From Rhizocola hellebori (GTDB lineage: Bacteria > Actinomycetota > Actinomycetes > Mycobacteriales > Micromonosporaceae), in contig NZ_BONY01000001.1 of the NCBI RefSeq assembly GCF_016862955.1, positions 395,466 to 459,465 on the forward strand: DNA of 64,000 nucleotides, given 5' to 3'. The position numbers and the translations under genes were made by a program. The notes below the pieces were generated by a model. That model was not told the DNA's origin and did no database searches. It saw only the letters and a program-made list of their open reading frames with translations. This document shows positions 1 to 9,675 of this stretch, one piece after another; the first letter of the stretch is position 1; each line of letters starts with the position of its first letter.

Positions 1-2467
1 GCCGGGCGACCCCGCCAAGCGATTTCAGCGCACGGCACATGACCTCGGGCATGTTCGCCGCCTCTGCGCCGATGAGAGCCCGTTCGGCGAGGACGGTCGC
101 CTTCGCGTACCGGTCCGCGGTCGGGTTGCCGAAGGCGAGCTCCGCCTCGACAGCGTCCAGTGCCGGATCGGGCCGCGACCCCAGCAATGTCCGGGCGCAT
201 GCCACCTCGCCGAGTCCACGCTGCCAATGCCCGGACGCCTCGGCCACCCTGGCCATCCGTATATGCATCGCGGCCCGCGACTCAGGCGTCGCCGAAAGCC
301 ACGGCTGGCCGCTAATCGCATCTGCGTCGGCGACACGGCCGGCGTTCGCGTAGGCGTCAACCAGTTCCACGGCAAGCGACGTCGCCAAGCCGTCGGCATC
401 GGCGCCCGACGCCATCGATAGGGCCTGCTCCAGCAGGGCTGTCCCGGTCGAAAGCGCTCCATGTGCGACGGCCTGGCATCCCGCGACGCCGAGCAGCTGC
501 GCCGCTCGTCGAGGCTCACCCGCCGTGGCCCACAGCCGGCCGGCAACTCTTTCCCAGCCAGGGAACCCGTCGTCCGCAGCGGCTTGTAGGGCCTGAGCCG
601 CCCGCGCAGCCAGCATCGTGCGCTCGATCGACAGCAAACGGGCGACAATTGCTTCGGCCGTCAGGGCATGGCGAAACCCGTACCAGAGCGGGCTGTCTTG
701 AGCCTCGACGAGCTGCGCATCGACCGCCGCGCGCAGGCTCCGCACCAATGTGTCCTCGTCAACGCCGGCCGCTGTGGCGGCGCTCCGCACCGGGAACCGG
801 CGGCCGAACATGGCTGCTGCACGCAGAACTGTGACCGTATCGGGATCAAGCCGTTCTACCCGGCTGGTGAGCGTCGCCGCCAGGCTCATTGGCATCGGCG
901 CCATCGCCGAGCCGCGCATCGTCCACCTTGCTCCATCGTGTACCAGAACACCGTCGTCGACCAATCCGACAAGCAGCTCCTCGATGTGCAGGGGCACGCC
1001 GTCGGCCGCTTCCGTAACCCGTTCGAGGACGGGTGGTGGCACCTGCTCCGCCGCCACGCCAAGGCAGGCACCCGCAAGCTGCCGCACCGCGTCGTCGTCA
1101 AGACCGGCAAGCTCGATCACGTCGGCGATGCGCCTGAGGTGTGCGGCGCGTACCAAATCGATCGCTGCACCAGGCGTGGTACGCGTGGTGCCGATCAGCA
1201 GCAGCGAATTCCCGGCCAGATTATCGATCAGATAGTCCACGATCGCGAGCGTGTCCGCATCAGCCTCGTGGAGATCTTCGAGCACAAGCAGGCACCCACC
1301 GCGCCTGCCAAGGAAGATCAGCAACCGCAGGACCGCCTCGGCAAGCACGACAAGGGAATCGTCGAATTCAGCCGTCGCGTGGATCCGCAGCTCCGGCAGG
1401 AGACGTGCCAGCGCCGGCAGGTATGGGCGCAGCTGCGGATCGTCAACCGGCCCGGATCGCCGCAGCGTCGACATCAGTGCCTCGTTCAACGGCCGGAACT
1501 GGATGTCAGCAGACGTGGCGCGGCCGCGCAGCACTGTCATGCCACGCGCTGCCGCGAACCGCTCGGCCTCGGCTGCGAGCCGGGACTTGCCGATGCCCGC
1601 TTCTCCGACAATGAAAACCGCCATGTCCGCCGCAGCAACCGAGGCCCGCAACGCGGCCAGCTCGCTGCCGCGGCCGAACAGGTCGCACTCGCCCAGGCGC
1701 ACCCGCAATCCGGCAGGTGCCGGGGGCAGCGCGGTCTGCAAGCCGGTTTCCTGGCGCAGCATCGCCGATTCAAGCTCGCGCAGGGCCGGGCTCGGATCGA
1801 TACCCAAGTCGTCGGCGAGGGTGCGCCGAAGCTGCCGGAACACCTCGAGAGCATCGGCTTGCCTGCCGCTGCGGTAGAGCGCCAACATCAGGTGCGCGTT
1901 CAGTTGTTCGTCGAGCGGAGAGTCCTTGACCAGCTGCTCCAGTTGCGGCACGAGTGCCGCGTGCTCGCCGAGCGCGAGCCGCGCTTCGATCAACGCCCGG
2001 GATGCCTGAAGCCACAATTGATCCAGATGCACTGCCTGGTCGTCGAGCCAAGCCACCCCGACCACGTCGGCGAGCGGCTGACCGCGCCACAAGCGCAGGG
2101 CGTCCTGAAGATATTCCACTCGCCGCGCCGGATCGACCGGCCGAGTCCCCTGCTTGATCAGATCCTCGGCGAGCTCGACGTCGACGGACCGCGGATCGAG
2201 CTGGAGAAGGTAGCCGCCCTGCCGAGCGACGATCGCGTTGCGATCGCCAAGATTGTCACGCAGGTACGAGACATGGCGCTGCAGCGTGTTTACGTTGGTG
2301 GACAGCCGTTGTGGCCCCCACACCACGTCCATGAGCGTCTCAGCGCTGATCACCTCACCGCGCCGTAACGCTAGCGCCGCAAGTAAAGCCCTGCGGCGCA
2401 AGCCTTGCACTGGCCTGGCTACCCCGTCGATCACTACGTCAACCGGACCTAGTAGCCGTATCAGCAC
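1..2467 (-). CDS. SARP/AfsR-like transcriptional regulator with AAA ATPase domain (3' end outside window)
   Basis: A long minus-strand reading frame runs off the left edge with no stop. The first ~90 residues form an OmpR-like winged helix (start LIRLLGPVDVV; later LRRRALLAALAL). A BTAD helical repeat domain follows (to ~residue 240), then an AAA/NB-ARC-like ATPase with P-loop GEAGIGKS near residue 286 and a Walker B-like LLVLEDLHEAD. TPR-like helices fill the visible C-terminus. The GTG start at 2467 has a purine-rich GGGGGTGAGAG upstream. This is the architecture of large SARP activators such as AfsR, which usually bind DNA near antibiotic or metabolic genes. The target is unknown and no biosynthetic cluster is visible here. 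Family confidence is high; the C-terminus is missing. Confidence 0.88.
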   Translation of the reverse strand, partial: MLIRLLGPVDVVIDGVARPVQGLRRRALLAALALRRGEVISAETLMDVVWGPQRLSTNVNTLQRHVSYLRDNLGDRNAIVARQGGYLLQLDPRSVDVELAEDLIKQGTRPVDPARRVEYLQDALRLWRGQPLADVVGVAWLDDQAVHLDQLWLQASRALIEARLALGEHAALVPQLEQLVKDSPLDEQLNAHLMLALYRSGRQADALEVFRQLRRTLADDLGIDPSPALRELESAMLRQETGLQTALPPAPAGLRVRLGECDLFGRGSELAALRASVAAADMAVFIVGEAGIGKSRLAAEAERFAAARGMTVLRGRATSADIQFRPLNEALMSTLRRSGPVDDPQLRPYLPALARLLPELRIHATAEFDDSLVVLAEAVLRLLIFLGRRGGCLLVLEDLHEADADTLAIVDYLIDNLAGNSLLLIGTTRTTPGAAIDLVRAAHLRRIADVIELAGLDDDAVRQLAGACLGVAAEQVPPPVLERVTEAADGVPLHIEELLVGLVDDGVLVHDGARWTMRGSAMAPMPMSLAATLTSRVERLDPDTVTVLRAAAMFGRRFPVRSAATAAGVDEDTLVRSLRAAVDAQLVEAQDSPLWYGFRHALTAEAIVARLLSIERTMLAARAAQALQAAADDGFPGWERVAGRLWATAGEPRRAAQLLGVAGCQAVAHGALSTGTALLEQALSMASGADADGLATSLAVELVDAYANAGRVADADAISGQPWLSATPESRAAMHIRMARVAEASGHWQRGLGEVACARTLLGSRPDPALDAVEAELAFGNPTADRYAKATVLAERALIGAEAANMPEVMCRALKSLGGVAR

Positions 2468-2884
2468 CTCTCACCCCCGCGGACGCCTCCGGCTCCACGC
2501 TACCGATGAGTGGTCGTTCCTCATGCCGACAAGTCGGACACGCGACCGTGGTACCACGACTTATCAGTGTTTCGGCAGAACAGATAGCTTATCGACAGAG
2601 CCACATAATTGACTCAATTCATTGTGGCCTTGCTCACCTAGTCCAACCGATTCCCGTCGGTGTCGCGAGTGGAGTGCCTGTCGTCGTGGCGGTGGTCACG
2701 CTGTGGCCCTCTTCTCCTGCCTCGCCGCTCGCCCGTGAAGTTGGCTCGTCGCAGACCCCAGCCGTCTAGTTGCAGTCAACGGCGCCCTCCACCAAGGCGG
2801 CGACCTACGGCGTGGGGAACAACCTCTGCCCTGCGATCGATTTCGCGCCTGCGTCCCACCTGCGCTGGGCAGACGCTCGCGGTG
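2468..2884. other. Intergenic region, no gene recognised
   Basis: About 417 bases lie between the start of the SARP regulator and the end of the VOC gene. Only short reading frames without ribosome sites or recognisable composition occur. An AT-richer stretch near 2570-2625 probably holds the promoter of the regulator, but I cannot define -35/-10 boxes with confidence. Confidence 0.5.
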
Positions 2885-3325
2885 TCAGCTGACGCAGAAC
2901 TCGTTGCCTTCCGGGTCTTGCATGACGACGAAATACTGCTGGTCGCCCGGCTCGTCATAGGTGTTGCGGCTCAGCACAGTGGCGCCCGCCTCGACCAGGT
3001 CGGCGACCTTCCGCTCGACGATGTCGATGCACTGCTGCAGCGAAAGGGCACGATCACGTCCGGTGGGATACAGATCGAGGTGCAGCCGGTTCTTGCCTAC
3101 CTTCGACTCGGGAACCTGCTGGAAGAAGATCGGCGGGCGCAGCCCTTCCGGGTCGAAGAGCCGGTTGCCGAAAGCGGCGGCGTCGCCGAGCCGGGCACGG
3201 TAGAGCGCATTCCAGGTGGTGTCGGGCTGGGCCGGAGGCACCGGCACATAACCCAGGGCACGAGCCCAGAACGCCACCATCCGTGCTGGGTCGTGCACAT
3301 CGAAGGCCAGCTGCCAGAACATCAT
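2885..3325 (-). CDS. VOC (glyoxalase/bleomycin-resistance) family protein
   Basis: A 146-residue protein starting MMFWQLAFDVHDPARM. It has the paired beta-alpha-beta-beta-beta pattern of the VOC superfamily, the typical F(D)PEG-type segments FDPEG and QDPEGNEF, and a mid-protein KNRLHLDL strand that supplies a metal-ligand His in relatives. It is a full single-domain VOC protein of the actinobacterial glyoxalase-like group. The ATG at 3325 is preferred over upstream in-frame codons because homology begins there. The substrate is unknown. It reads in the same direction as the upstream SGNH gene but is separated from it by a terminator. Confidence 0.82.
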   Translation of the reverse strand: MMFWQLAFDVHDPARMVAFWARALGYVPVPPAQPDTTWNALYRARLGDAAAFGNRLFDPEGLRPPIFFQQVPESKVGKNRLHLDLYPTGRDRALSLQQCIDIVERKVADLVEAGATVLSRNTYDEPGDQQYFVVMQDPEGNEFCVS

Positions 3326-3567
3326 GATCCCGACACTAGCCCTGCCGTGCGACAAGCAACCCGGTGAGCCGTCCATCGCCAGCCGCGATGCCAATCAATT
3401 GAGCAGAGCCGCGGCGGCGGATAGGAACTGATGGGCACCACTAGAAGAAGCTGAGTTAGATTGGCGACCCGACAGAACGAACCCGAATACGGCACCACAG
3501 ACAGTGAGCTGGAACCCACCAGATGGACGAACCCGTGGGTGTCGGATACGAGGCGGGTAAGGCCGAA

Positions 3568-3597
3568 GGGGAACCTGCCCGGCTGGGCAGGTTTCCC
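3568..3597 (-). terminator. Hairpin terminator after the SGNH esterase gene
   Basis: A 13-bp stem (3568-3580 with 3585-3597, one G-U pair) and 4-nt loop lie 13 bases beyond the stop of the minus-strand SGNH gene. The T tract is poor, as is common in actinomycetes. Confidence 0.7.
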
Positions 3598-3609
3598 AAT
3601 CGGTGTGTA

Positions 3610-5691
3610 TCAGGGCTGGCCGATGGCGAGCTGGAACATCGCCTTGTATTCCTGGAAGCCTGTGACTGTCGGGTGGAAACTTTCTGGCCGCGGGTTTAGC
3701 TGTGGATCCAGTTTGACCGCGTGTATCCACGGGTCGAATGTGTCGCAATGGCCATGCCCGGCAAAGGGAGCTGGATCCACGTAGGTGACTGGAATTTGCT
3801 GGGCCTGCGCCTGCGTTACGGCCGCGTTGATGATGTAGTTGAGCGCGTCGGCCTTGGCGTTGAGCCATTGTGCGTCGGCGTGGTCCACCCACGCGGTGAT
3901 CGGGCCGATCGTAGCCACCACGCATTTGTAGCCGCTTGGCGTTTCGGCCTGCTCGTAGCCGTCAGTGAGGGTGCCGAAGAGGCGCGGATATCCGGCAATG
4001 TAGATGTGTGCATCAGGTGCGCGGCTGTGGATGTCCGCGAAGATGCTGGTCAGTGGATGGATGGGTCGTTCCGTGGACTCTGAGGTTGTTTGCCAGGCGA
4101 GCGCGGCGATCCGCTCGTCCACCTCGAGGCCGAGTTCGTAGGCGCATCCAGAGTTGTCCTCACCCAGGGTGCGGCTAATGCAGCTTTCGAGCACCTGTTT
4201 GAAGCCGACGTCGTTGCCGCCGATGGTCATGGTGACGATCTCGGTGTCGGAGGTGATTCGGTCGAGCTGCGCTGGTTCGTGGGGGTTGTCTGGATTGGCG
4301 ACGTAGAGGTCGTCGGTCACGGCGCCGCTGCACGCGCCGAAGGTGAAGCCGCCCAGGTTCACCGCGTCGGCCAGGAGCGGGCCGTACGCCTGAGGCGAAC
4401 GATGGCACTTGCTGGGCAGCTCGGCGCTGTCGGAGTCGGGATGGTAGATGAATGTCCCCTCACCTGAGGAGTAAGAGTCGCCCAGCGCCACATAGCGTGC
4501 CGGTTCGGATTGTATGGGCGTGCGCGTGGATACGTACACGTCATAGAAACCTCCGGTTTCACCGGGTGCGATGCTGTCGGGGCCGGAGAACGTGGCCGTC
4601 TCGGCATCGCCTGCTACCGCGAAGTCCCAGATATGGCCTGAAACAATCGGTTCGAGGGTTTGGGCGCCGGTGTCGTAACGCCAGTACTGGCTACCGGCGT
4701 TGTTGGGGGCGCAGGCCTGGAAGATGAATCGGGTGGCGTCGTCGCTGACCCAGGTTTCAGGGGATGGCTGATAGCACCACACTGGCCCGGCGGGGATGGC
4801 CACGTGGGAGTATTCGTCGGTTTGCAGGTCGTGCAGGCTGATGCCGTCGCTGCCAGCGCGTGCGACATACCTGCCGTTCGGACTGGCATGAAATCCCCAC
4901 GACAGCGGGCCCAACAAGGTGGTCTCGCCCGCAGCGATGTCGCGTCTGAAGAGGCGGTAGCCTGACCCGTTCGAATTGGGCTCGGGCAAGTTCGGTGAGT
5001 CGCTGTAAAAGTAGGCATGCTGACCATCTGCCGACAGCCACCCGGTGTACGAGTACCAACTGGACAGACCGCCAGCGTTGTTGAGCCCTACCAATGTGTA
5101 TTGGCCGCTCTGCCGGTCATAGCGGGCTGCCTGAAAGTAGTTGTTGTACGGCCCGCCGGTGATTTCGCTGGGGAACTGTACTGAGAAAAGCAGATAGCGT
5201 CCTTCATGGCTCATGAAGGTGGGACTGGGGTAGATGCCCAATGCCGCCTGCCCGTCCGGCCGCGGCAAATACGTGATCTGACGGGTTACCCGATCGACAA
5301 TGGCTTGACGGCGGGAGCCGTACCGGTCGGACTCGGCGAAGGAGATCGTGCTGCCGTCTGGGCTGATTGACGGATAGTAATACCATGTCTGCGGTGCCGC
5401 GATCGGCAGCGCGGTGGCGGTGCCAGACAGTGCGTCGGCGATCACCACTTTCTGGCGGTAGCCGTCGCCGTACTCGGGTGCATCGCTGATGAACACGGTC
5501 CACCGGCCATCGGCGCTGGCTGCCGCGGAGGTGGCGTTGCCTGAAGCGCCTGTGCCGTTGGGGCTGAGGCTGACCCGCAGCGGTGAACTACTGACCTGTG
5601 CCACGGCAGGCACCACTGCGCAGACAACAGTAAGGAACTCGACGGCCAGTATGGCTGTGGTTAGAGCGCCCGTTCTGGTATTTGTTTTCAT
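3610..5691 (-). CDS. Secreted beta-propeller/SGNH-hydrolase esterase
   Basis: A 693-residue exported protein. It has an N-terminal signal peptide (MKTNTRTGALTTAILAVEF, hydrophobic to ~residue 30). A TolB/WD40-like propeller spans ~residues 45-390 with repeated SPDG/SADG turns such as SISPDGSTISF. The C-terminal SGNH hydrolase begins at ~400: block I GDSYSSGEG carries the Ser, block III is GGND, and block V is SFHPT with the catalytic His. The SGNH part resembles the actinomycete SEST/lipase group that uses a Ser-His dyad. The role is probably extracellular ester hydrolysis, with the propeller as a binding or scaffold domain. The ATG at 5691 has only a weak AGG upstream. The substrate is unknown. 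Confidence 0.85.
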   Translation of the reverse strand: MKTNTRTGALTTAILAVEFLTVVCAVVPAVAQVSSSPLRVSLSPNGTGASGNATSAAASADGRWTVFISDAPEYGDGYRQKVVIADALSGTATALPIAAPQTWYYYPSISPDGSTISFAESDRYGSRRQAIVDRVTRQITYLPRPDGQAALGIYPSPTFMSHEGRYLLFSVQFPSEITGGPYNNYFQAARYDRQSGQYTLVGLNNAGGLSSWYSYTGWLSADGQHAYFYSDSPNLPEPNSNGSGYRLFRRDIAAGETTLLGPLSWGFHASPNGRYVARAGSDGISLHDLQTDEYSHVAIPAGPVWCYQPSPETWVSDDATRFIFQACAPNNAGSQYWRYDTGAQTLEPIVSGHIWDFAVAGDAETATFSGPDSIAPGETGGFYDVYVSTRTPIQSEPARYVALGDSYSSGEGTFIYHPDSDSAELPSKCHRSPQAYGPLLADAVNLGGFTFGACSGAVTDDLYVANPDNPHEPAQLDRITSDTEIVTMTIGGNDVGFKQVLESCISRTLGEDNSGCAYELGLEVDERIAALAWQTTSESTERPIHPLTSIFADIHSRAPDAHIYIAGYPRLFGTLTDGYEQAETPSGYKCVVATIGPITAWVDHADAQWLNAKADALNYIINAAVTQAQAQQIPVTYVDPAPFAGHGHCDTFDPWIHAVKLDPQLNPRPESFHPTVTGFQEYKAMFQLAIGQP

Positions 5692-5747
5692 GGCCTGAGC
5701 ATGGGATCTGTGGATGGTTCAGCGGCAGACACCTCTTTGGGGGTCAT

Positions 5748-6884
5748 GTGAGTGATCAATCGGTCCGGCGCACACCGCTCGAATACACGGCGGCCAGGAT
5801 CTGCGTGTGGCTGAGGGCGGGCGAGGTTGTCGTCTGCGCTCCGGTGGCACTGATGACTGCCGTCGCACCGGTGAACCAGACCCGGCTGATCACCGCGGTT
5901 GTTCTGTTCGCTGGCTGGGTGGGCTGCTATTCATGGCTGGTGCTGCGGCGCGGGCTCACGACGCTGGCGGTGGGTGGGGACGTCGCTGTGACGGTCTTGC
6001 TCTGCCTGGCCCAGAAGACGCTGGTGCCACTGCAGATCGTGGACGACGGCTCGGGCTGGGTGTCGGTGGTGGCGTCGCTTTGTGTGGTCAGCCTTCCCGT
6101 CGCGCGCAAGCCGCTGTTCGCCGTCCCGGCCGGCCTGACCGTGGTGGCCGCATTCGGCGCGGGCTTCTGGCTCGCCGGCCAGCCGATGAGCAAACACGCC
6201 ACGCTGATGGTGTTCCAGCTTGCCGCCGCCGTCACCGTCATGATTTTCGTGAGGCGTGCGGCCGGGCACGCCGACAAGGCCTTCGCCGACATGCAGACCG
6301 CCGAACGGCAAGCCGCGGTGGAAGCGGCGCGGCGCTTGGACGCCCGGAGGCAGCTGCGGCAGGTCCACGACACCGCGCTGACCACGCTGACTCTGGTCAG
6401 TGCGGGTGCCGTAAACGCAGGCACCCCGTCGCTTGTGCGGCAGGCGAGCGCAGATCTGTCTGCTATGGAAGAAATCTCGTCGGCACAGCATCCCGATGAC
6501 TGGACCGAGACCCGGCTCGACCTGGCCCTGCGGCGAGTTGCGGCCGGCGTCCCGGCAAGCCTCACCACACACGTGGACCTGGCCGCGTGCGCCGCCCCCA
6601 ACTGGGTCTGCGACGAGCTCGCTGCCGCGGTTGCCGAGCTGATCCGCAATGTGGCGCAGCACGCCAAGACCACGGAAGTGTGGCTGCGTCTGGCTCGGCA
6701 GGGGGCCGTTGTGACCGTGACCGTGGCCGACCGCGGCGTCGGTTTCGATGCACAGCACGTGCCTGCGCAACGCCACGGCACACGAGAGTCGGTTTCAGGG
6801 CGCATGCGTGAGATCGGCGGCCAGGCCGACCTGCGATCCGCGCCCGGGCAGGGCACCACCTGGACGCTGACATGGCCACAGTAA
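5748..6884 (+). CDS. Membrane sensor histidine kinase (HPK7/DesK-like)
   Basis: 378 residues. Residues ~15-175 hold about six hydrophobic segments, so the sensor region is integral membrane. A dimerisation/phosphoacceptor segment follows with RQVHDTAL (His ~206), then a HATPase_c domain with N box ELIRNVAQHA (~297-307) and G box DRGVGFD (~330), ending GQGTTWTL. This is the layout of kinases that pair with NarL-type regulators. The start is GTG at 5748, with GGGGG 4 bases upstream; the ATG two bases earlier runs straight into a stop. The stop overlaps the next gene by 13 bases and the response regulator follows, so the three genes form one operon. The signal sensed is unknown. Confidence 0.85.
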   Translation: MSDQSVRRTPLEYTAARICVWLRAGEVVVCAPVALMTAVAPVNQTRLITAVVLFAGWVGCYSWLVLRRGLTTLAVGGDVAVTVLLCLAQKTLVPLQIVDDGSGWVSVVASLCVVSLPVARKPLFAVPAGLTVVAAFGAGFWLAGQPMSKHATLMVFQLAAAVTVMIFVRRAAGHADKAFADMQTAERQAAVEAARRLDARRQLRQVHDTALTTLTLVSAGAVNAGTPSLVRQASADLSAMEEISSAQHPDDWTETRLDLALRRVAAGVPASLTTHVDLAACAAPNWVCDELAAAVAELIRNVAQHAKTTEVWLRLARQGAVVTVTVADRGVGFDAQHVPAQRHGTRESVSGRMREIGGQADLRSAPGQGTTWTLTWPQ

Positions 6885-7999
6885 CCGCTGCCGCTTTGGC
6901 AAGGGCCCAGCGCTATGCGCGGGGCCCGCTGATCGGTGCAATCGTCGTGGCAGGCGCCTGGCATGTCGGCAACGATCTGCTGGGCATCGCAACCGGCTGG
7001 CACACCTACCGGGCGGCGTGGGTGGCGCTGGCGGCCTGGTGGCTGTTCACGATCACCGGAACGTTCGCCTCTGTCCAGCTTCTGCGCGCGGCACCGATGT
7101 CGGCTTTGGTGCCTATAGCGGGGACGATGGTTCTGCTGGCAGCAGTGGCCGCGAACGCGGTCGCCATTTCGCCTCAGCAGAACTTCGCTCTGGCCCACTG
7201 GGGGTGGGCATCGTTCGCGTGGTTCGCCATGCTGCTTTGGTGGCGCCATCCCCTCCGCTGGCTGGGGGCGGCCATGCTGGCCAATATCGCGGTCACCTTC
7301 GCCGCCCTGGTGATTACCCGGGATTTAAGCCGCATCGACGTCGCTCGAATCATTATGGTGTTCTATGGCGCGGGCGCCATTCAGCTCGGGGTCGCCGCTG
7401 GCGGCAAAGCGCTCGAAAACACAGCCCGCCGAGCCTCCCAGATTTCGTCTGCTGAGATGGTTTTGGCGACCAATCGCGAAGCGGCGCAGCGGATTCACAC
7501 CGACCGTAGGCGCCGCTACCGGGACATCGGTCATGATGTGCGCCAACTGCTGGCAGGCCTGGCCGCAAGCACCCTTGACCCAGGCGCAGAACATGTCCAG
7601 CAGCGGTGCGGCGTGCAGGCCGCCAGACTGCGCCGTCTCCTGGCCGAACACGACGACAGCCCAAGCCCACTGCTGCATGAGTTGCGGGCCTGTGCCACCA
7701 ACGCCGAACGTAACGGAGTGGCGGTGACTCTCGAAGCCGTTGGCGTGGAACCCGATCTGCCGGTGAAGGTGCGGCGCGCCCTATGCGAAGTGCCGATCCA
7801 CCTGCTTGCCGCCACCCGGACACAGGCCAGATTAACTGTCGTGTGTACGCAGGAACCGATCCAGGTCGACATCAGCGTAGTTGCTGACGCAGGTGCGCTG
7901 CCGCAGGCTATGCCAGCGCCCGCGGAAATCGAAATGTTCGCCAGTAGAGAGGAGGAATTGTTGTGGGTACGAACCCGCTGGGCGCCGAGGAGCTCGTGA
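6872..7999 (+). CDS. Degenerate histidine-kinase-like membrane protein
   Basis: 375 residues overlapping both neighbours (13 bases with the kinase, 37 with the response regulator). Residues ~15-175 contain five to six hydrophobic segments, like the upstream kinase. A cytoplasmic helix follows with an H-box-like DIGHDVRQLL (~residue 220). The C-terminal part sits where HATPase_c should be, but no N, G1 or G2 box is visible. I read it as a pseudo-kinase partner of the preceding sensor, perhaps heterodimerising with it. That role is inference; the topology and missing ATP motifs are seen directly. Homology to known families is weak. Confidence 0.6.
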   Translation: MATVTAAALARAQRYARGPLIGAIVVAGAWHVGNDLLGIATGWHTYRAAWVALAAWWLFTITGTFASVQLLRAAPMSALVPIAGTMVLLAAVAANAVAISPQQNFALAHWGWASFAWFAMLLWWRHPLRWLGAAMLANIAVTFAALVITRDLSRIDVARIIMVFYGAGAIQLGVAAGGKALENTARRASQISSAEMVLATNREAAQRIHTDRRRRYRDIGHDVRQLLAGLAASTLDPGAEHVQQRCGVQAARLRRLLAEHDDSPSPLLHELRACATNAERNGVAVTLEAVGVEPDLPVKVRRALCEVPIHLLAATRTQARLTVVCTQEPIQVDISVVADAGALPQAMPAPAEIEMFASREEELLWVRTRWAPRSS

Positions 8000-8634
8000 C
8001 CGTTGCCGTCGTGGATGACCACCAAGTCGTACTCGACGGCATTCGCGCGTGGATTCACCAAGACCAGCCAGCCCGCATCCACGTGCTCGCAGACGGCGGA
8101 CAGATCGACTCAGTGCTGGCGGGGCCTGGCGGCCGGGCCGACGTTCTGATCCTCGACTTGGGCCTTTTCGGTGGATCGGTGGCGGACAGGGTCGCCGAGC
8201 TGGCCGAGCGGCATCGGGTCGTGGTCTTCTCGGCGGAGCGATCCGACGAGACCATCCGTGCAGTCCTCGCAGCAGGTGCCGTTGCCTATCTGACCAAGGA
8301 CGAGGGCAAGGAACACTTCATCGGCACCGTGCTCGCCGCCGCCGAGGACCGGGCCTACGTCACACCATCGGTGGCGCGTGCCATGCTCGGCGATACGAGC
8401 CCGCACCGGCCGCGACTGTCCGATCAGGAACGCCGCGCTTTGCTGCTGTGGTTCCAGCTTCCAAAGAAACAAGCGGTGGCAACGCAGATGGGCATCAGCG
8501 TGGAAACAGTAGACCAGTACATAGGGCGTGCCCGCGCCAAGTACCTTGATTCCGGGCGGCAGGCCGGGAACAAGGCCGCCATGGTGGCCCGTGCGATCGA
8601 GGACGGATTGATACGGCCCGAAGATGTCCGATGA
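7963..8634 (+). CDS. NarL/LuxR-type response regulator
   Basis: 223 residues. The receiver domain shows the acidic pair VAVVDDH near residue 18, phospho-acceptor Asp in ILDLGLF (~64), the switch Ser in VVFSAE and Lys in YLTKDEG. A C-terminal HTH follows (LSDQERRALLLW ... MGISVETVDQYIGRAR). The recognition helix is somewhat divergent from standard LuxR. The GTG at 7963 has a strong GGAGGA 6 bases upstream, inside the 3' end of the pseudo-kinase gene, which fixes the start. It is the third gene of the two-component operon and is presumably phosphorylated by the kinase at 5748. No target gene is apparent. Confidence 0.88.
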   Translation: MGTNPLGAEELVTVAVVDDHQVVLDGIRAWIHQDQPARIHVLADGGQIDSVLAGPGGRADVLILDLGLFGGSVADRVAELAERHRVVVFSAERSDETIRAVLAAGAVAYLTKDEGKEHFIGTVLAAAEDRAYVTPSVARAMLGDTSPHRPRLSDQERRALLLWFQLPKKQAVATQMGISVETVDQYIGRARAKYLDSGRQAGNKAAMVARAIEDGLIRPEDVR

Positions 8635-8787
8635 GATTAAAAGCACCCAAACGGATTTCATTGGCCCTATAGTCCGCCATAAAGGAAGCTCAGACAGTTC
8701 AGTTCATTGCCGCAGCGTCACCTATCGCGGCAGCGTGAGGAGACGTTTGCTCGGGCGCCCTCGGACCGACCCGTGTTCGGGTGTAGA

Positions 8788-9675
8788 TCAGGGTCGGCGG
8801 GTGGCGTCCTGGGCGGTCTGTTCGAAGGCGCGGATCAGGGGCGATTCGGTGGCTGTCTGCCAGATCGGTGCATATTGGAGGGTGTGCGTGTCCGAGATGG
8901 GCACGTAGGTGATGCCGGGCCGGGGGTGTGACGTGATCGCGTGCTGTCCGACGAGTGCAGCGATTTCGCCGCCGGCGATCGCGGTGAGCGCCTCTTCGAG
9001 GGTGGCTACGATCTGCCCGCGGTGGATCGGCTGGCCGGTCGGTGTGGTGCGGGGTGTGTGCGCCTCCGTCCAGTAGTCCGGGACCGGGTTCTCTGTCACT
9101 GGGACGGTCAGCCCGGCGAGGTCTTCGATCTCGGCCGTGTCCCTGACTGCCAGTGGGTGCGTGGAGGCCACGGCGAGCACGAGCGGCTCGGTGTAGACGA
9201 CGGCCCCGACCGTGAGATCGGGCTCGCGTACCGGGAGCCAGAGCAGTGCGATGTCGACGTGGCCGGTGCGCAGCGGTCCGAACGGATCGTTGAAGGTGAT
9301 CTCCCGCATGCGCAGCTCGCACTGTGGATACCGCTGCCGGAACAGGTCGATGACCGGCGCGATCTTTTCACGGTGATTGACGAATGTGCCCAGCGAGAGG
9401 GTGCCGGCCGGGCCGCGTGCGGTCGCGGCTGCGGTGTCGATGCCGTTGCGGATGAGTTGGTACGCGGTTTTCAGATCGGCGTGGAGTTGCTGGCCGATCG
9501 GGGTTAGCGCCACGTGGTGTGGTGAGCGGTCGAACAGCGGCGCGCCAACGCGGCGCTCCTGCTTCTTGATCGCCTGGCTGACCCGGGCCGGGGTTACCCG
9601 CAGCCGCTGGGCGGTACGCCCGAAATGCAGCTCCTCGGCCAGTGTCAGGAAGATCTCGATGTCGCGCAATTCCAT
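8788..9675 (-). CDS. LysR-family transcriptional regulator
   Basis: 295 residues. The N-terminal winged HTH (MELRDIEIFLTLAEELHFG, then RVTPARVSQAIKKQERRVG) is typical LysR, followed by the two-lobed substrate-binding domain (GTLSLGTFVN to the C-terminus). The ATG at 9675 is at the conserved family start, with AGAGGTGG upstream; the in-frame extension to 9792 lies in the divergent promoter region. It is divergent from a VOC gene, the classical LysR arrangement in which the regulator controls its neighbour. The effector is unknown. Confidence 0.9.
   Translation of the reverse strand: MELRDIEIFLTLAEELHFGRTAQRLRVTPARVSQAIKKQERRVGAPLFDRSPHHVALTPIGQQLHADLKTAYQLIRNGIDTAAATARGPAGTLSLGTFVNHREKIAPVIDLFRQRYPQCELRMREITFNDPFGPLRTGHVDIALLWLPVREPDLTVGAVVYTEPLVLAVASTHPLAVRDTAEIEDLAGLTVPVTENPVPDYWTEAHTPRTTPTGQPIHRGQIVATLEEALTAIAGGEIAALVGQHAITSHPRPGITYVPISDTHTLQYAPIWQTATESPLIRAFEQTAQDATRRP

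Noticed and set aside
668..2368. 566-residue plus-strand frame
   Set aside because: Antisense shadow of the SARP/AfsR-like regulator; low-complexity Arg/Gln-rich translation without family motifs, while the minus strand gives clear winged-helix, BTAD and P-loop motifs.
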